The notes: a model not told the origin generated them from the letters alone. A stretch of 64,000 nucleotides of DNA from Pardosa pseudoannulata (GCA_032207245.1 CM063509.1:104074367-104138366), one strand, 5' to 3'; positions 23,500 through 39,053 are shown, numbered from the stretch's first letter. Numbers and translations are program-made.

Positions 23500-23634
23500 G
23501 GGCCAGTCTCAACAAGATCGTTTAACGACTAGCTGCGATTAACTTCTATTTAAACGGAGAATTGTATTCCACCATTGGTAGGCTCCATGTTGTAATCGCG
23601 GTTAGCATTTAAACGACTTTGGTTAGATCGGCCC
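23500..23634. mobile_element. Foldback MITE, copy 1
   Basis: A 135-bp near-palindrome has arms GGGCCAGTCTCAACAAGATC and, on the other strand, GGGCCGATCTAACCAAAGTC, each continuing into CGTTTAA and a CGCGATTA-like block. It is flanked by TTAG and TTAA. Sister copies lie at 39830, 40286 and 61257. There is no coding capacity; a single strand would form a long hairpin. Confidence 0.8.
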
Positions 23635-23644
23635 TTAATGAACT

Positions 23645-24476
23645 TGTTGTAATGTATTTACAACACATACACTATTATTTGTTCTCAAAGGGGAAACAGT
23701 AAAATATACGCTTTATAATTAAAAGTAAATACCTTATATTTGAACTAAAACATTTATTATATACATTATTTACAGATTAATACATGACCTGATTAATATA
23801 TGACATGACCTGCATTATTTGGTTTGATATTCATCAATATTTTTAAAATGGTATTCCTTATGAAAATGTTATGATACCCAGGTAACAATCAAAAATATTA
23901 AGTCGATTAACCTCCAGCGATTACAGCAAAGCAGTTTGGGGCTCTTGGCGGGCTGCACGTCGGTACTGGAGTAAAGATCGTTCCTGGACGTCGATGCTGG
24001 CGTGACGGTCGTCCCTTTGTCGGATGGGGGTCAGGAAAATATTGCTGGCCCCGGCTCTCCGGCTTCCTCACGGGATCTGCATGCACCAGTTCTATCTGCA
24101 CCTATGACCCTGAATCCTTTTCCCAATTTCTTTCCACAACTTTGCACCTCGGTTCAACACCCTTTTCCTCTTTTCCAATCACTTGTTTGTGAAGTTTTCC
24201 CACATCTGCAGTCTCTTCGGAAGTTCAGGTTGTTCTCATTAAAATGGCTCCTTTGGTTAAAATTGACGTTATTTCTTAGCCCCTGCCCCCATATCTAAGG
24301 CCTGCATCCCTGCCTCGGCTTGACCGTTACACTTGGGCCACTCCATCAACTCTAACTCCTCCGTAGGGGTCCCCACTAAAACTTGAAGTCAACAGTTGCG
24401 CCTACAATCTTCTTAGAAAATTAGTCCAGAGCTGTGTGTGCACCTGCTCACCATCGTGGGAAAGTACATCGGTACA
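23645..24476 (+). mobile_element. Solo LTR, copy 1
   Basis: The 832-bp segment begins TGTTGTAATGTA and ends ATCGGTACA, and is flanked by the perfect 5-bp duplication GAACT (23640-23644 and 24477-24481). TG...CA ends and a 5-bp target duplication are the signature of an LTR left by recombination of a retrotransposon (5 bp fits Copia, BEL/Pao and many Gypsy). A relative lies at 35643-36372. The frame at 24002-24298 lies within it and has no gag or pol resemblance. Confidence 0.88.
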
Positions 24477-24481
24477 GAACT

Positions 24482-25280
24482 ACTGTCTTTTTGTCAGGAG
24501 TTCTTATTCAGCACCCACTACGAAATATTGTTTATTGCCAATTTATACTTGCAGTTTCATTGACCCATTATAATCTTAGAAAACATCGCTTGGCATTCGT
24601 TTAGAACTCCTTTTTTATAGATTTATTCTCTGTAACGTTGCCTCACGTATTGGGGCATACCTTTTTTTGCATTGAGATTAATTTACAAATATCAAGCAGA
24701 TCATTTCATTCTATAAAGTATGAAAGTTATTTTATATCTCTACTTTTTAAGAGGTCAAAAACATAGTTTTTTATTTTTTTTGTATCTGACAATGGCAACT
24801 TAAACTTCCCAACGTATAATTAAGGAAACAGAGTTTAGTCCACTATAAAAAGGATTTCCAGACAAAATTTTAGAATTCACTGTATTCAACAACAGTTCCT
24901 GACTGGCCATTACAAAGACGAAAATCTGTTTTCTGAACAATGCCGATGTAAAACAACACCCTGCTAGTTAAAACATGACAATAACACACCTTGTCAATGA
25001 AAATAAATTTCCAAAAGCATGCTGATAATATTTATAAAAAAATATAAACATGAAAGCTCAAAGCAATCAAAATGTTTTAGAAAAATTGAGAAATTTATGT
25101 TCGGATAAAATATTTATTACAGAATAAAATGAATAAGGACTAAAAGACTAATAAATTTAGCATACAGGTATATAAGAATAATTTTAGACATATACATATA
25201 TATACATAAACATATATATGCATATATATATGCATATACATATATATTCATATATATATACATATACGTACATATGTATT
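24482..25280. other. AT-rich stretch without a recognised feature
   Basis: No gene or repeat family is seen; the stretch ends in degenerate TA/CATA repeats near 25190-25280. Confidence 0.4.
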
Positions 25281-25282
25281 TA

Positions 25283-25831
25283 CAGGGTGTCTCAAAAACG
25301 ACCGGTATATTTAAAAAATTAATAAAAACTAGACGGACAGTGATAGAAATTCACAGTTTATTGCAATATGCTTGGGACAATAGTAAATTTTCAGGCAGAC
25401 AAACTTTAAAATTAGTTAGAATATTTCACAACAGATGGCGCTGTAGTCAGGAAAAAATCTGAACTACGATATTTGTCTGTGGGGACTTTTAAAAGACCAG
25501 GTGTGCCGCCACTATCCAGAAACAATTGAATAACTGGAACAGAACCTCTGTTCTGCATGTGAAGTCATCTCGCCTGAGACGTTTCTGATAATTTCGTTCT
25601 GAGAATACGCCATATTATTGCAGCGCATGGTGGATATCTAAAAATATCGTAGTTTAGATTTTTCCATATTGTAGCGCCATCTGTTGTGGAACATTGTAAC
25701 TAATTTTGAAAGTTTGTCTGCCTGAAAATTTAATATTGTTCCAAGCATATTGCAATAAACAGTATTTCTATAACTGTCCTTTTAGTTTTTATTGATTTTT
25801 CAACTATACCGGTCATTTTTAAAACAACCTG
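25283..25831 (+). mobile_element. Mariner-derived MITE with long inverted repeats
   Basis: The ends CAGGGTGTCTCAAAAACGAC and, inverted, CAGGTTGTTTTAAAAATGAC begin inverted repeats of about 165 bp that converge on CAGATGGCGCT / AGCGCCATCTG. TA flanks both ends (25281-25282 and 25832-25833). The middle (25463-25640) resembles the last part of a transposase gene with stops: a W-G-L-L-K-D-Q-V-C-like stretch and a later EVISPETF. It is an internally deleted copy. Confidence 0.82.
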
Positions 25832-25844
25832 TATATGCATATAT

Positions 25845-26935
<1,091 letters not shown>

Positions 26936-27662
26936 AACACTATGCCAACGCAACATTAATTTTTACATATTTGGTGCTATGACCAGAATAATGATAATGT
27001 GCGTTGGTTTGGTGATTGAGATAGTTTGAAATTCTTAATTTTAAGTAACTTAGCTTAAACTTTTAAATACTTAAGATGACCATGGCTATATTTAATTTTT
27101 AAGATTAATTTAATTTTTTTCTTACGAAATTGTCCATGGCTGCGTTTGAACTTCTAATACTCTTCCCTACTAAAGCATGAATTGTTTTATATTGATTTAG
27201 CTATGTAAAAATATTAATTTGTATATATGTAAATGAATCCATGAAATATATTTTAATTTGATTTGAAAAGGTATTCACATGGTTGCATTTTAAGACAATG
27301 ATTTTAATAATTGAGATGAATTTAAGAATATAGATGATTTTTTTATATACATTTGTGCATTTTGTGTTTCTATACATAATTTTCATATAAGCTCCTTTAT
27401 TTTTTTATCTTTGTGTTATCATTTGGTATTGAATATAAAAGTGTTATGTTATATGATAGGTATGTTTAATACTGATAATTATTGAGATTAACTTAAATAA
27501 TACCATAAAATGTTTTAATAATTACTAAATAATGGTTACACTTTTGAAAAATGTTAATATTTGAATTTAAAACAGCGATGCTTTAGTATTTGGAAATCGT
27601 ATTATTGACGAATGTATTCTTAGCGTACTAGATCAAAGGGTTTAACAAAAATTTCAGAAAAT
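26936..27662. other. AT-rich stretch without a recognised feature
   Basis: No family or gene is recognised. Short minus-strand frames at 27201-27386 are of low complexity. Confidence 0.4.
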
Positions 27663-28553
<891 letters not shown>

Positions 28554-28871
28554 TGTGAGTGTGTTTACGTATGTATATAGGTTAGGTTTGGAATTTTAAA
28601 CCTAGAAATTAAAGCATTTATTAATAAAAAGATAGAAATCACTTTGTGAACCGGGAGAATAGGACGTAGAATAATATTATTTAAAAGCAGACTCCGCCAA
28701 GTTCTAAAAGTAAACAAATAAATCTAGTGGACTGGTGACCTATTACTGACTGGGTGTCTTGTATAAAATAAAACGGCTAATGTCGAATATGAGGTCAAAA
28801 TAACTTTAAGAATATATGTCTAGAATATATGTCTTTCTTATTTATTTTTTCAGGTTTTTAGCCTGATATTC

Positions 28872-28883
28872 ATACACACACAC

Positions 28884-28949
<66 letters not shown>

Positions 28950-28968
28950 TGTATGTATGTATATATAC

Positions 28969-29034
<66 letters not shown>

Positions 29035-29110
29035 TGTATGTATGTATATATACTATATACATATATATGCATATATGTGAATTTATGCATGTATACATTA
29101 TATACAGATA
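28872..29110. repeat. (CA)n/(TA)n microsatellite with a duplicated module
   Basis: After a short CA run, a module of (TA)n plus TGCATGTATGTATGTATATA and CTATATA occurs at about 28945 and again at about 29031, so the microsatellite contains a local duplication of roughly 85 bp. Confidence 0.85.
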
Positions 29111-29369
29111 TGCATGCATTACTTTTATTTTGATCTATTTTCCAAAATTTCCATAAAAGTTATTGATTTTTCAATTTTTTTTTCTTTTATTATTCCAAAT
29201 CCTATTTTTCGCGCTATTGAGCAATTCATGCTCCAAAAGTTTAGGAAGAGAAATAAATCTTTGTTTATTTCCTCCGAAGAAAGTTTTAACATTTTTTGAA
29301 CCAAGTATTTTATGATTCTAGAGTTTTTTCTTCTTATACAGTTAGAGTTTTCTTTTTTTCTTTATTTAA

Positions 29370-31345
29370 AAATATAAAGTTCTGTAATGTTTTAAAACAC
29401 GATTAATTTCATTGTTATTTTATGTCGTATTTCAGACACATTTCTAAACAAGCATGTGCATATTTATTTAGAATGAAACACATATATAAATAAAAATATC
29501 TAAAAACTGTAAAGTTCTGTAATATTTTAAAGCACCACTCATTTCTTTGTTCGTTTATGTCGTATTTTAGACACATTTCTAAATACACATGTGCATGCAT
29601 ATATATTCATAATGAAACACAGTTATATAAATAATCAAATTCAAAAACAGTAAAGTTCTGCATCCATTTAAAACACCATTAATTTTTTTTTGTTAGTTTA
29701 TGTCGTGTTTTCGACACATTTCTAAACACACATGTGTATATACATTCACAATGAAACACACATATATAAATAAGCATAATTAAAAACAGTAAAGTTCTGT
29801 ATTCTTTTAAAACACCATTAATTTCTTTGTTCATTTATGTGGTATTTTAGACACATTTTTAAACACTCATGTGCATATACATTCACAATTAAACTCACAC
29901 ATATAAATAAGCATATTTAAAACCAGTAAAGTTCTGTATTCTTTTAAAAAACAATTAATCTTTTTGTTAGTTTATGTCGAGTTTTAGATACATTTCTAAA
30001 CATACATGTGCATATATATTTAGAATAAAAAACATATATAAATAAAAATATTTAAAAGCTGTAAAGTTCTGTAATATTTTAAAGCACCATTCATTTGTTT
30101 GTACATTTATGTCTTATTTTAAACACATTTCTGGACACACATGTGCAGGGTTATATATTCATACTGAAACACACTTATATAAACATATTCAAAAACTGTA
30201 AAGTTCTGCATCCTTTAAAAAAAACCTTAATTTCTTTGTTAGTTTATGTCGTGTTCTAGACACTTTTCTAAACACACATGTGTATATTCATAATGAAACA
30301 CACTTATATAAATAAATATATTTAAAAAGAGTAAAGTTATGTATTCTTTTAAAACACCATTAATCTCTTTGTTAGTTTATATCGTGTTTTCGACACATTT
30401 CTAAATATACATGTGTATATACATTCACAATGAAACACACATATATAAATAACTATATTTAAAAACAGTAAAGTTATATTTTATTTTAAAACACCATTAA
30501 TCTCTTTGCTAGTTTATGTCGTGTTTTCCACACATTTCTAAACATACATGTGTATGCATACATATTCACAATGAAACACACATATATAAATAAGCATATT
30601 TAAAAACAGTAAAGTTATATTTTATTTTAAAACACCATTAATCTCTTTGCTAATTTATGTCGTGTTTTCCACACATTTCTAAACATACATGTGTATATTC
30701 ACAATGAAACACACATATATAAATAAGCATAATTAAAAACAGTAAAGTTCTGTATTCTTTTAAAACACCATTAATCTCTTTGTTAGTTTATGTCATGTTT
30801 TCGACACATTTCTAAACACACATGTGTATATACATTCACAATGAAACACACATATATAAATAGGCATATTTAAAAACAGTAAAGTTCTGTATTCTTTTAA
30901 AACATCATTAATCTCTTTGTTAGTTATGTCGTGTTTTCGCCACATTTCTAAGCACACATGTGTGTATACATTCATAATCAAACACACTTATATAAAAAAG
31001 CATATTTAAAAACAGTAAAGTTCTATTTTATTTTAAAACACCATAAATCTCTTTGCTAGTTTATGTCGTGTTTTCCACACATTTCTAAACATACATGTGT
31101 ATATACATTCATAATGACACCCACATATATAAATAAGCATATTTAAAAACAGTAAAGTTCTGTATTCTTTTAAAACACCATTAATTTATTTGTTCATTTG
31201 TGTCGTATTTTAGACACATTTCTAAACACACATGTGCATATACATTCACAATGAAACACACATATATAAATAAATATATTTATAAACAGCTAAGCTATGT
31301 AACCTTTTAAAACATCATTCATTTCTTTGTTCATTTATCAACACA
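29370..31345. repeat. 136-bp satellite-like tandem array, about 15 units
   Basis: The marker TAAAGTTCTG or a near variant recurs about every 130-142 bp (for example 29378, 29511, 29652, 29790, 29926, 30061). Each unit also carries a TTTAAAACACCATTAAT-like block, GACACATTTCTAAA, the palindrome ACACATGTGT or a variant, and AATGAAACACACATATATAA. The unit length is not a multiple of three and frames decay between copies, so it is not a repeat protein. The satellite class and copy number elsewhere are unknown. Confidence 0.93.
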
Positions 31346-31832
31346 TCAGTCGTCGTGGCCGAACATAATCTTATCAAAATAGGACAAAATCCAGAGGCTT
31401 CTCAACCGGACAACATCAGAATGTACTCTGCTTAAATCTGGCAACGTCAGCTTTTATCGACAGAGGTCCAAATAACGTGTAGTGTTTAAGTGCGTGGGAA
31501 AATGTTGAGCCAACAGTTAATTGCTTACAGAGAGTAACTTTTTATTAGAGACATCTGTCCAAGTGTAGCAATCCAGATAACTAAATGCTGATCTTTACAG
31601 ATGTTTCTTGAGAAAATTATTACTCACTCATTCAAATGCCATCAATATCATTTTTTGTTATGAGAATAAAAGAAAGAATTTCTGGGTTCGGCTGAAGAAT
31701 GAACTTCTTCATTCAATTTGGATGGCTGGGAAAATATGATCAATATCAAGAGCAGAAACTAAGATTTTGAATAATAAATGGGGAAAATGGATAATTTTGA
31801 GTAGACTTTAGGGGCTAAGTTATTGATATTAT

Positions 31833-31835
<3 letters not shown>

Positions 31836-31908
<73 letters not shown>
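31836..31908. repeat. (TA)n microsatellite
   Basis: A nearly pure TA tract of about 70 bp. The preceding 31346-31835 holds no recognised feature. Confidence 0.9.
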
Positions 31909-31909
<1 letters not shown>

Positions 31910-32049
31910 GAGAGTGTAATGCTAGTTTTTATCCTAATAATTAACCACCGTAATTATGTATATCTTGATATAATTTTCTGGTGATTTTATCCTTTTTTGG
32001 CATCTATTCTAGTAGCCTTGGTGGATATCTTTGTTTTCCATGTTGATTT

Positions 32050-32265
32050 TTAGCGACTTCTCTCCGCCAAGCGTCCTGTTGCTTAGGTAAATTAAAATAT
32101 ATCCTGCGTTTAAACTCCGTCATCGACGTCCCCCCCATGATTTGTAATTAAACTCTGATTGGTTGGCCCACACAACTATTTAACGGAGATGTACATTTTT
32201 TGCAGACAGACATCCGTCAGAAAAGTAACCTTAATAAACAAAGTTTTCTTCCCAATTTTTTTGTT
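32050..32265 (+). promoter_or_regulatory. Promoter-like segment, possibly from an LTR
   Basis: In order there are a reversed CCAAT box (TGATTGGTTGGCC, near 32157), a TATA-like TATTTAACGG (near 32178) and, about 60 bp on, CTTAATAAACAAAG (near 32230), a possible polyadenylation signal. This compact order is common in LTRs. No TG...CA ends with a target duplication were found, so the assignment is weak. Confidence 0.3.
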
Positions 32266-32354
32266 CAACAATGTTTTTCCCCTCGACTACGATTCTCTAT
32301 AACTATATACAGAGTCTAATTGACTCCCTTTCTTTTGTGATGAGGGAAACATTT

Positions 32355-33587
<1,233 letters not shown>

Positions 33588-34201
33588 AATTTATAATTAA
33601 CAACCAGTTCAAAACATGTCCACAATAAAAATATTTTATGGTAAACAAAATTTAAAAGCTATTTACTTCCCATTTTTAATTTAAATAAAGCAGAATTTTA
33701 AATATTTGGAATCTTAAGAGTCTTAACTTAATTTATTTATTCCGGTAGAAGTATGTTAAAACACATCCGAGTTTAGCAGTTGCAATCTCCTGTTGAATAT
33801 TTTATTTTCTCTGTGCTTTTGCAAACACTCTTCGCACCCGAGATGAAACTAAATTAAAGTTCAAAGAAAATATCGACCTGGTATGCATGTTATGAAACTT
33901 AATCTGTTACCCAACTACGTGAAAGAATATCAAAGCTGTAAAAGGAAAAACTATACTACTATTTTTGTAGTTAATTTTATATACGGAAAGAAAATGAGCC
34001 AATATTTTAATAAAACATTGGATTTATTCGAAATCAGATGGAAGCCATTTCAAATAGGGATCTTTATATTCAAATTCATTTTTAGGGTAATCCTTTTTCT
34101 CTATACTTTTTTAAAGTGAAGTCTTTTGGAATCTATTGTTATTTCAATTTTTTGCTTTGGTGGCATTTTTAGCAAATTATCACTAACGTGGTGCTAGCAA
34201 T
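33588..34201. other. Stretch without a recognised gene
   Basis: A 78-codon plus-strand frame at 33883-34119 shows no family resemblance or splice context that I can recognise. The rest is AT-rich. Confidence 0.3.
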
Positions 34202-34821
34202 TGTGACGTCGCTACACCCCATTGGTTTTACAAAGAGGTTTTGTTAAAGCCCAGCCCAAAGCGACTTTCTGTCTGGGTTTTTGACACTATACTACAAAGG
34301 ATTTTCGCTTCGAAACACCTTGAGATGTCCGAGATTATTAGAAGGTCAGATGCGGCGCCTAAATGTCAGACTGCGAGGCGCCAACTAAAGGGCCAAACGG
34401 AGGCTTGGTGGACACGGAAGGAAAAGCCAATGTGAAGAGACGAAAGGTGACGTCAGGCGGCGCGAGTTTTCACCGGAGAGATTCCCTAAAAGAGAACGAG
34501 AGATAGCGACGACTTGTCGAGGTTGTAGTTGTTCTTTGGAGAACCTTTCTTCAGTTTTGTGTGGTACTCAAGGAGTCCCAGTTGCACCCCTGTACAACGG
34601 TATATCTGTCAGCTCCTAACTACAGATTGTTTCTTAGGTTTCGGCTCGAACCTGGGACGTTTAGGTCCGTTCCATCTCACCTGAGCTCTGTGATTTCTAT
34701 TCGGAAAATTTGTAAATAGCTTCTATTTAAACGAGAAAAAAATCGTTATTGTTATAGGCTGTACGTTGTGTCACACCCACTTCGACACCCACAAGCTACC
34801 CGAGAATCCTGGGACGTTACA
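34202..34821 (+). mobile_element. LTR-like segment
   Basis: This GC-richer block starts TGTGACGTCGC and ends GGGACGTTACA, ends that are imperfect inverted repeats (TGTGACGTC against TGTAACGTC) as in LTRs. A reversed CCAAT box (CATTGG) lies near its start and TATTTAAACGAG near 34725. The flanks (GCAAT, GGATC) do not form a target duplication and no primer-binding site was recognised, so it may be one LTR of a broken element. The frame at 34241-34435 is not recognisable. Confidence 0.4.
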
Positions 34822-35089
34822 GGATCAATTTGATCCCTCAGTACTTTTGCCAGTCGATTACTTTAGGTTAGTTGAAAGAATACGTTTGATATTTTTTGTC
34901 TTTTCCTAAATAGGTAACTCATTAAAAAGATTTTAGCATTCTACATATGTTAGTTTTAGAAATATTGGTATGTGTTCTCAAAACAGTGGATTGGACCATT
35001 CTGACCTAATTAGTAAAAATAGTTTTTATCTAATACAGCAGGTGACACAGACATTAGCCTAACGTCTTATCAAGGCTGTGGACCTGTTA

Positions 35090-35392
35090 CTCATTTAGTA
35101 GGAACCGGGGAGCACGTGTAGCTTAACGTATGCTACGGACGAGAATAACATTACCTTCACTGGGTCTTCGTAATTTCGAAGCAGTGACCAAGCAGAAGAC
35201 AACCAAGCTTAGCATACCACCCCCAGAGGTATCGTTTCAGAACTTGGAGGACTTTGTGACCACGAGCCTGTTTTACGTTCCCCAGTCACCTTTAGAACAC
35301 AAGGCGGATCTTGGGCCGGCTCCAGCCCCAAACCCGCAACCTGTCAGTTATGAGATCGCTGCCTTTGCCGACTGAGCTACTACTGCTCTAGT
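35090..35392 (-). mobile_element. tRNA-derived SINE, family B, reverse copy
   Basis: Read on the minus strand it starts near 35392 with AGTAGTAGCTCAGTCGGCAA (A box) and GACAGGTTGCGGGTTTGGGG (decayed B box), then the family B body with TCTTCTGCTTGGTC. It is diverged from the copy at 13908. No clear target duplication was found. The open frame at 35130-35375 on the other strand is incidental. Confidence 0.8.
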
Positions 35393-35642
35393 AAAGAAAG
35401 TAGGTAAAATGTTTTTCAAGCTGACATTTATTTTTAGTTATCGCTTTGTTTATCGTTCGTGAATTGTTTATGTTCTAGATGTATCTTCATCTGCTACTTT
35501 TGTTAGTCCATATTACTCATTGCAAGTATTATCAATAAAGACAGCTGTTTTCTATGAAGACCCAAATCAGTAATCCATTACATATGGTTTCTGAAATCAA
35601 GTTCATTATCACCTCACATTTAAGCTAGGGATCATATGCTAG

Positions 35643-36372
35643 TGTTGTAATGTACATACAACCTATACACCAGTGTTCGTTACAAGAGGGAAACACAGAA
35701 TGAATATAATACTTTATATTGAGATTCAGACATTTATTCTATACATTTATTTACAAATAGATCCTTGGTTATCATAATCATCAATTATCCCACATCACTT
35801 TATAAGGAATTATTATTATTAACAGAGGCCTAAGTCAAATTACTGTAAATATTATTTTATAAATTACCTCCATTAAAGTCACAGGGCTGCAGGCAGGGGC
35901 TTTCTTCACGGGCGTACGGGACGAGTTGGTGATGGTGAGCGGTGCGGTGTCGGTCCGGGCGCACGGGACGAGCAGGTGCTAGTGGATCCTTGTCCCACTT
36001 CTCTCGACTGCCCACCTCTTGCACTTCAAATCCTTAACTTCATTTTCAAACTCCTCACCTCGGTCCCAACGCCCCTTTTTTCTTCTTATCCAATCCCTTG
36101 TCTTCGGAAAATTTTCCCACATCTCATGCCCTTGGGGAGTGCAGGTGGGCTCATTAAAGTAGCCCCTTTGTGCAATCTGACATTACTTTTTAGCCCCTGC
36201 TCCCATAACTCATGGTTACAGCTCTGTGCGAGCTTGACCGTTACGCTGCCATTCTTTGAAAAATACCTTCTCTGTAGGGGTCCCTAAACTTGACGTGAAC
36301 AATTGGAGTCCAAAATTCCTCTCACGGCTATGCAAGCACGTGCAGACCACCATGGGAAAGTACCTCGGTACA
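35643..36372 (+). mobile_element. Solo LTR, copy 2
   Basis: It begins TGTTGTAATGTA and ends CTCGGTACA, with the perfect 5-bp target duplication GCTAG (35638-35642 and 36373-36377). It shares ends and internal blocks such as AGTTTTCCCACATCT (as AATTTTCCCACATCT) and GTAGGGGTCCC with copy 1, but is 730 bp against 832 bp and clearly diverged. Different target sites show two independent insertions of one retrotransposon family. Confidence 0.88.
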
Positions 36373-36771
36373 GCTAGATTATAAAATAAATTTGATAATA
36401 TTCTGTCATTCTTCTATCTCCTATATAATTTTTACAAAATATCTTATAAGATAAAAAGAGGTCTTACTGAAGAAGAAGTTAAAAAATGTTTTAAGAACAC
36501 GTTAAAAATAAGTCAGAAGGAGAGCGGAATTAACCATAAGTGAATCAAAGGACATGGAAACAAAGAGTAACTCATCAAAGGTAAATGAGAAAAAGCCAAT
36601 TAGGTTACTTACAAAACGGCTCCTGTTTTTACAGCTCCTAATAAGACTAAGGACATGATATAAATTCTAAAAATTCAGACAGCGCCGTGTACCGACTTGC
36701 TACTTTCTGGCAAAAACAGCAAGGTCAACATATTTTGCAAAAATTCTAGTTTCTGAGAACAAAATGTATAA

Positions 36772-37622
36772 TGCTACCAAATTGTCTATGATAAGGCTAT
36801 TTTTCTGCATATTAAGACATTGGCAGCTCATCAGCAACTTGGAAATGAAGACTGGAGATTTCCTGTGGCTGCGTTACAGGCTTTGGTTGCTACCAGGGCC
36901 TGATCATCGCAATTGCACTTGGGGCACGTACTCTGGGAACGAAAATTTTAGGGGGCACGAAAATTTAGTCAAGGGCTTGAAACACATATTAAGTGGGGGA
37001 AAATTGCACACTTACACTATCATCGTTGAGTTTTAATAAATTATTGTACGAGGTAATTGGGTTTGTCATGAACCCTATTGTTTCCTATTTACTTTCATTT
37101 TACTGTTATTTACCTAATATTTAATTCCCTCAACGAGCCTGGTGCTATTTTTATCCTATGGGTTATAGCATATTTATAAAACAAATTATTAGCAACGTAC
37201 CACTATAAACTATTAAATCATCTCATCAATATAAATTATTTTTAATTATATTATTATTTATTTTCGGCACCACAGAGCTTGTGAGTGTGACAAGGTAAAA
37301 ATTAAAAAAGGGGGTCACACTAGGTCTTTAAAAGTCCTTAATTTTTAGCGTGGCTTAACAGAGATAATAATGATGATTACTTAAAATGAAAATTTGGTGT
37401 TTTTGATTTTGAATATTATTTTAATGCTAATTTTTTCAATCTGTTTGCTAATTCAATATTATAATTTTTAAATGACTGTAATTATGATAATAAATTGTCG
37501 GTATAAATTTGCATGTCGGTGGAGGGCACAAAAATTGAATTGTGCCCTGGGCACAAAAGTATCTTAATTGGGCCCTGGTTGCTACACAATATGTTGGGAG
37601 CGCAATAGCTGCAAAGATTTGA
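36772..37622 (+). pseudogene. Unidentified coding remnant split by a hAT element
   Basis: Frame 36772-36893 continues in phase at 37586-37622 when the hAT element and one copy of its 8-bp duplication are disregarded, giving about 52 codons before TGA. It includes EDWRFPVAALQAL and QYVGSAI. The spacing of D-x-R-F, A-L-x-A-L and Y-V-G loosely resembles the alpha-2 region of histone H3 or CENP-A, but the match is short and the expected flanks are not clear. It could equally be part of a transposon ORF. Treat the identity as unknown. Confidence 0.2.
36894..37577. mobile_element. Non-autonomous hAT element, 684 bp
   Basis: The ends CAGGGCCTG and, inverted, CAGGGCCCA fit the hAT pattern (CAGGG start). 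A perfect 8-bp target duplication, GTTGCTAC, flanks it at 36886-36893 and 37578-37585. Eight-base duplications are the hAT hallmark. Subterminal blocks rich in GGGCAC and TGTGCCC recur on both sides. No transposase frame is present. Confidence 0.92.
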
Positions 37623-38246
37623 GATTATAATCATTTGGGTGTAAGGTATGTGGAATAATAAAGACATTGTTTAAAAAATTGATTCAAAGAAATAAAAACA
37701 TTGAGGTTTGATAAAAAAAAAAATATTAATCTAATTAAAGACTAATAAATTTGCTCTAGAATCAGAAATATGAAATTAATTTATTGAAAACTGCAAAAAC
37801 TGCTACAGTTCAGGATAAAATATTACAGATGATGAACACTTTTACCATCTAGAGCTAGATATAGATTTAAGCAATATGTACCTAATAAACCTGATTATTT
37901 AATAATCAAATTTTGGTTATCAGTTCACTTTGACGCTAAAAGTCTATTGAATAGATTCCTTTACCTAGGGAGAGATGAAACAGCAAATCCTCAATTATGC
38001 TAAGTTGAAAATTTTGCCATGTTATTAACAGTATTTATAATAGTATAACAGAACCAGTATTATTGTGATAGAATTCAGTAAATTATGAAGTAATTTTAAA
38101 TATAAATTATGAAATATGCGTAAATTAAGTATTGTTGCCAACGTATGATATTTAAAGTTATTTTACCGATGATATTTCAATAGTTTAATAGAGAGGTAAA
38201 AATATTCCTAACAGCCGTTCCAGTAGGTAAGATTTTTCAGGTGGTT
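37623..38246. other. AT-rich stretch without a recognised feature
   Basis: No frame, repeat or terminal repeat is recognised. Confidence 0.4.
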
Positions 38247-38735
38247 GTAACAATAAGTTACATTCGGTTCAGCTTTTTTTAACCTCTTCCCATGAGTCAT
38301 CGTCAAAGACATACCAGAACAGGTCCGGTTTGAACTAGAAAGGAACTTCGGACTTCCCCCAACCAATAGAAGGGTCCGTTGGTTTGAGGAATTCTGATCC
38401 CCCGCCGTTCTAGCGTGGACCACTGTTTTTTCTCCGCAAGACAGTCTGATTTTCTTAGAAGACAAGGTTGTGACCAGGGGAGAGTAGAAGGTGAATGCTG
38501 CTGGCATCCACGGCTTGCGGGATAGACCTTTTGAGGAAAATCATCGCCATATTGATTTTTATTGGCGACGTCGACTCGAGAGCATCTTCGATATCTACAA
38601 ATGATAAGTTGATTCCAGTTGTATTCCTTAGGCATTTATTTAATTGTATAAAATCATTTAATCAAGATATATTTGTCCATGTGTTTTTAATGAGTTTAAG
38701 TTTCTTCTTTCTCAAACAGTAGGCTAACGTAGCAT
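38247..38735. repeat. Dispersed repeat family R, copy 2
   Basis: It matches 26141-26935 from GTAACAATAAGTTACATTCG to the tail, without the 336-bp MITE, so it supplies the empty site. Opposing short frames here are incidental. Confidence 0.8.
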
Positions 38736-38836
38736 TATTTTTACACTGGTCTAGTATTATAGGGAAATACTTTGTTTTCTAAGTAGCATGTAACTATTCG
38801 GAAACGGCAATCCTGATCAAAGACCTTCAAATATTT

Positions 38837-38920
38837 GGTTTCGTTTGGTTTGGAGCTGTATGGTCTACTGTCTTCACGATGGTTAATGAGACCCGGAATC
38901 TACTTTAAATATTTGTCTCC
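38837..38920 (-). mobile_element. SINE family A fragment, reverse
   Basis: It reads TTTGGTTTGGAGCTGTATGG followed by TAATGAGACCCGGAATCTAC, the reverse of the family A 3' half. The tRNA-like head is missing. Confidence 0.65.
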
Positions 38921-38981
38921 AAGCGTTACGTTCAAATCGCGAAATGCTTGGTTCTAAGCTCCAAAAAATTTTCCCCTTTAA

Positions 38982-39022
38982 CCCCTTAAAGCACTTAAAA
39001 AAAAAATAATAAAAAAATAAAA

Positions 39023-39053
<31 letters not shown>

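Noticed and set aside
24002..24298. 98-codon frame
   Set aside because: It lies inside solo LTR copy 1, and the corresponding place in copy 2 does not encode the same protein.
29415..30987. Minus-strand frames with repeated CLEMCLKYDI-like words
   Set aside because: They arise from the 136-bp satellite, whose period is not a multiple of three; no repeat protein is implied.
29370..31345. CRISPR-like array
   Set aside because: Units are contiguous without unique spacers, and the sequence is plainly animal.
35130..35375. 81-codon frame
   Set aside because: It is the opposite strand of a family B SINE.
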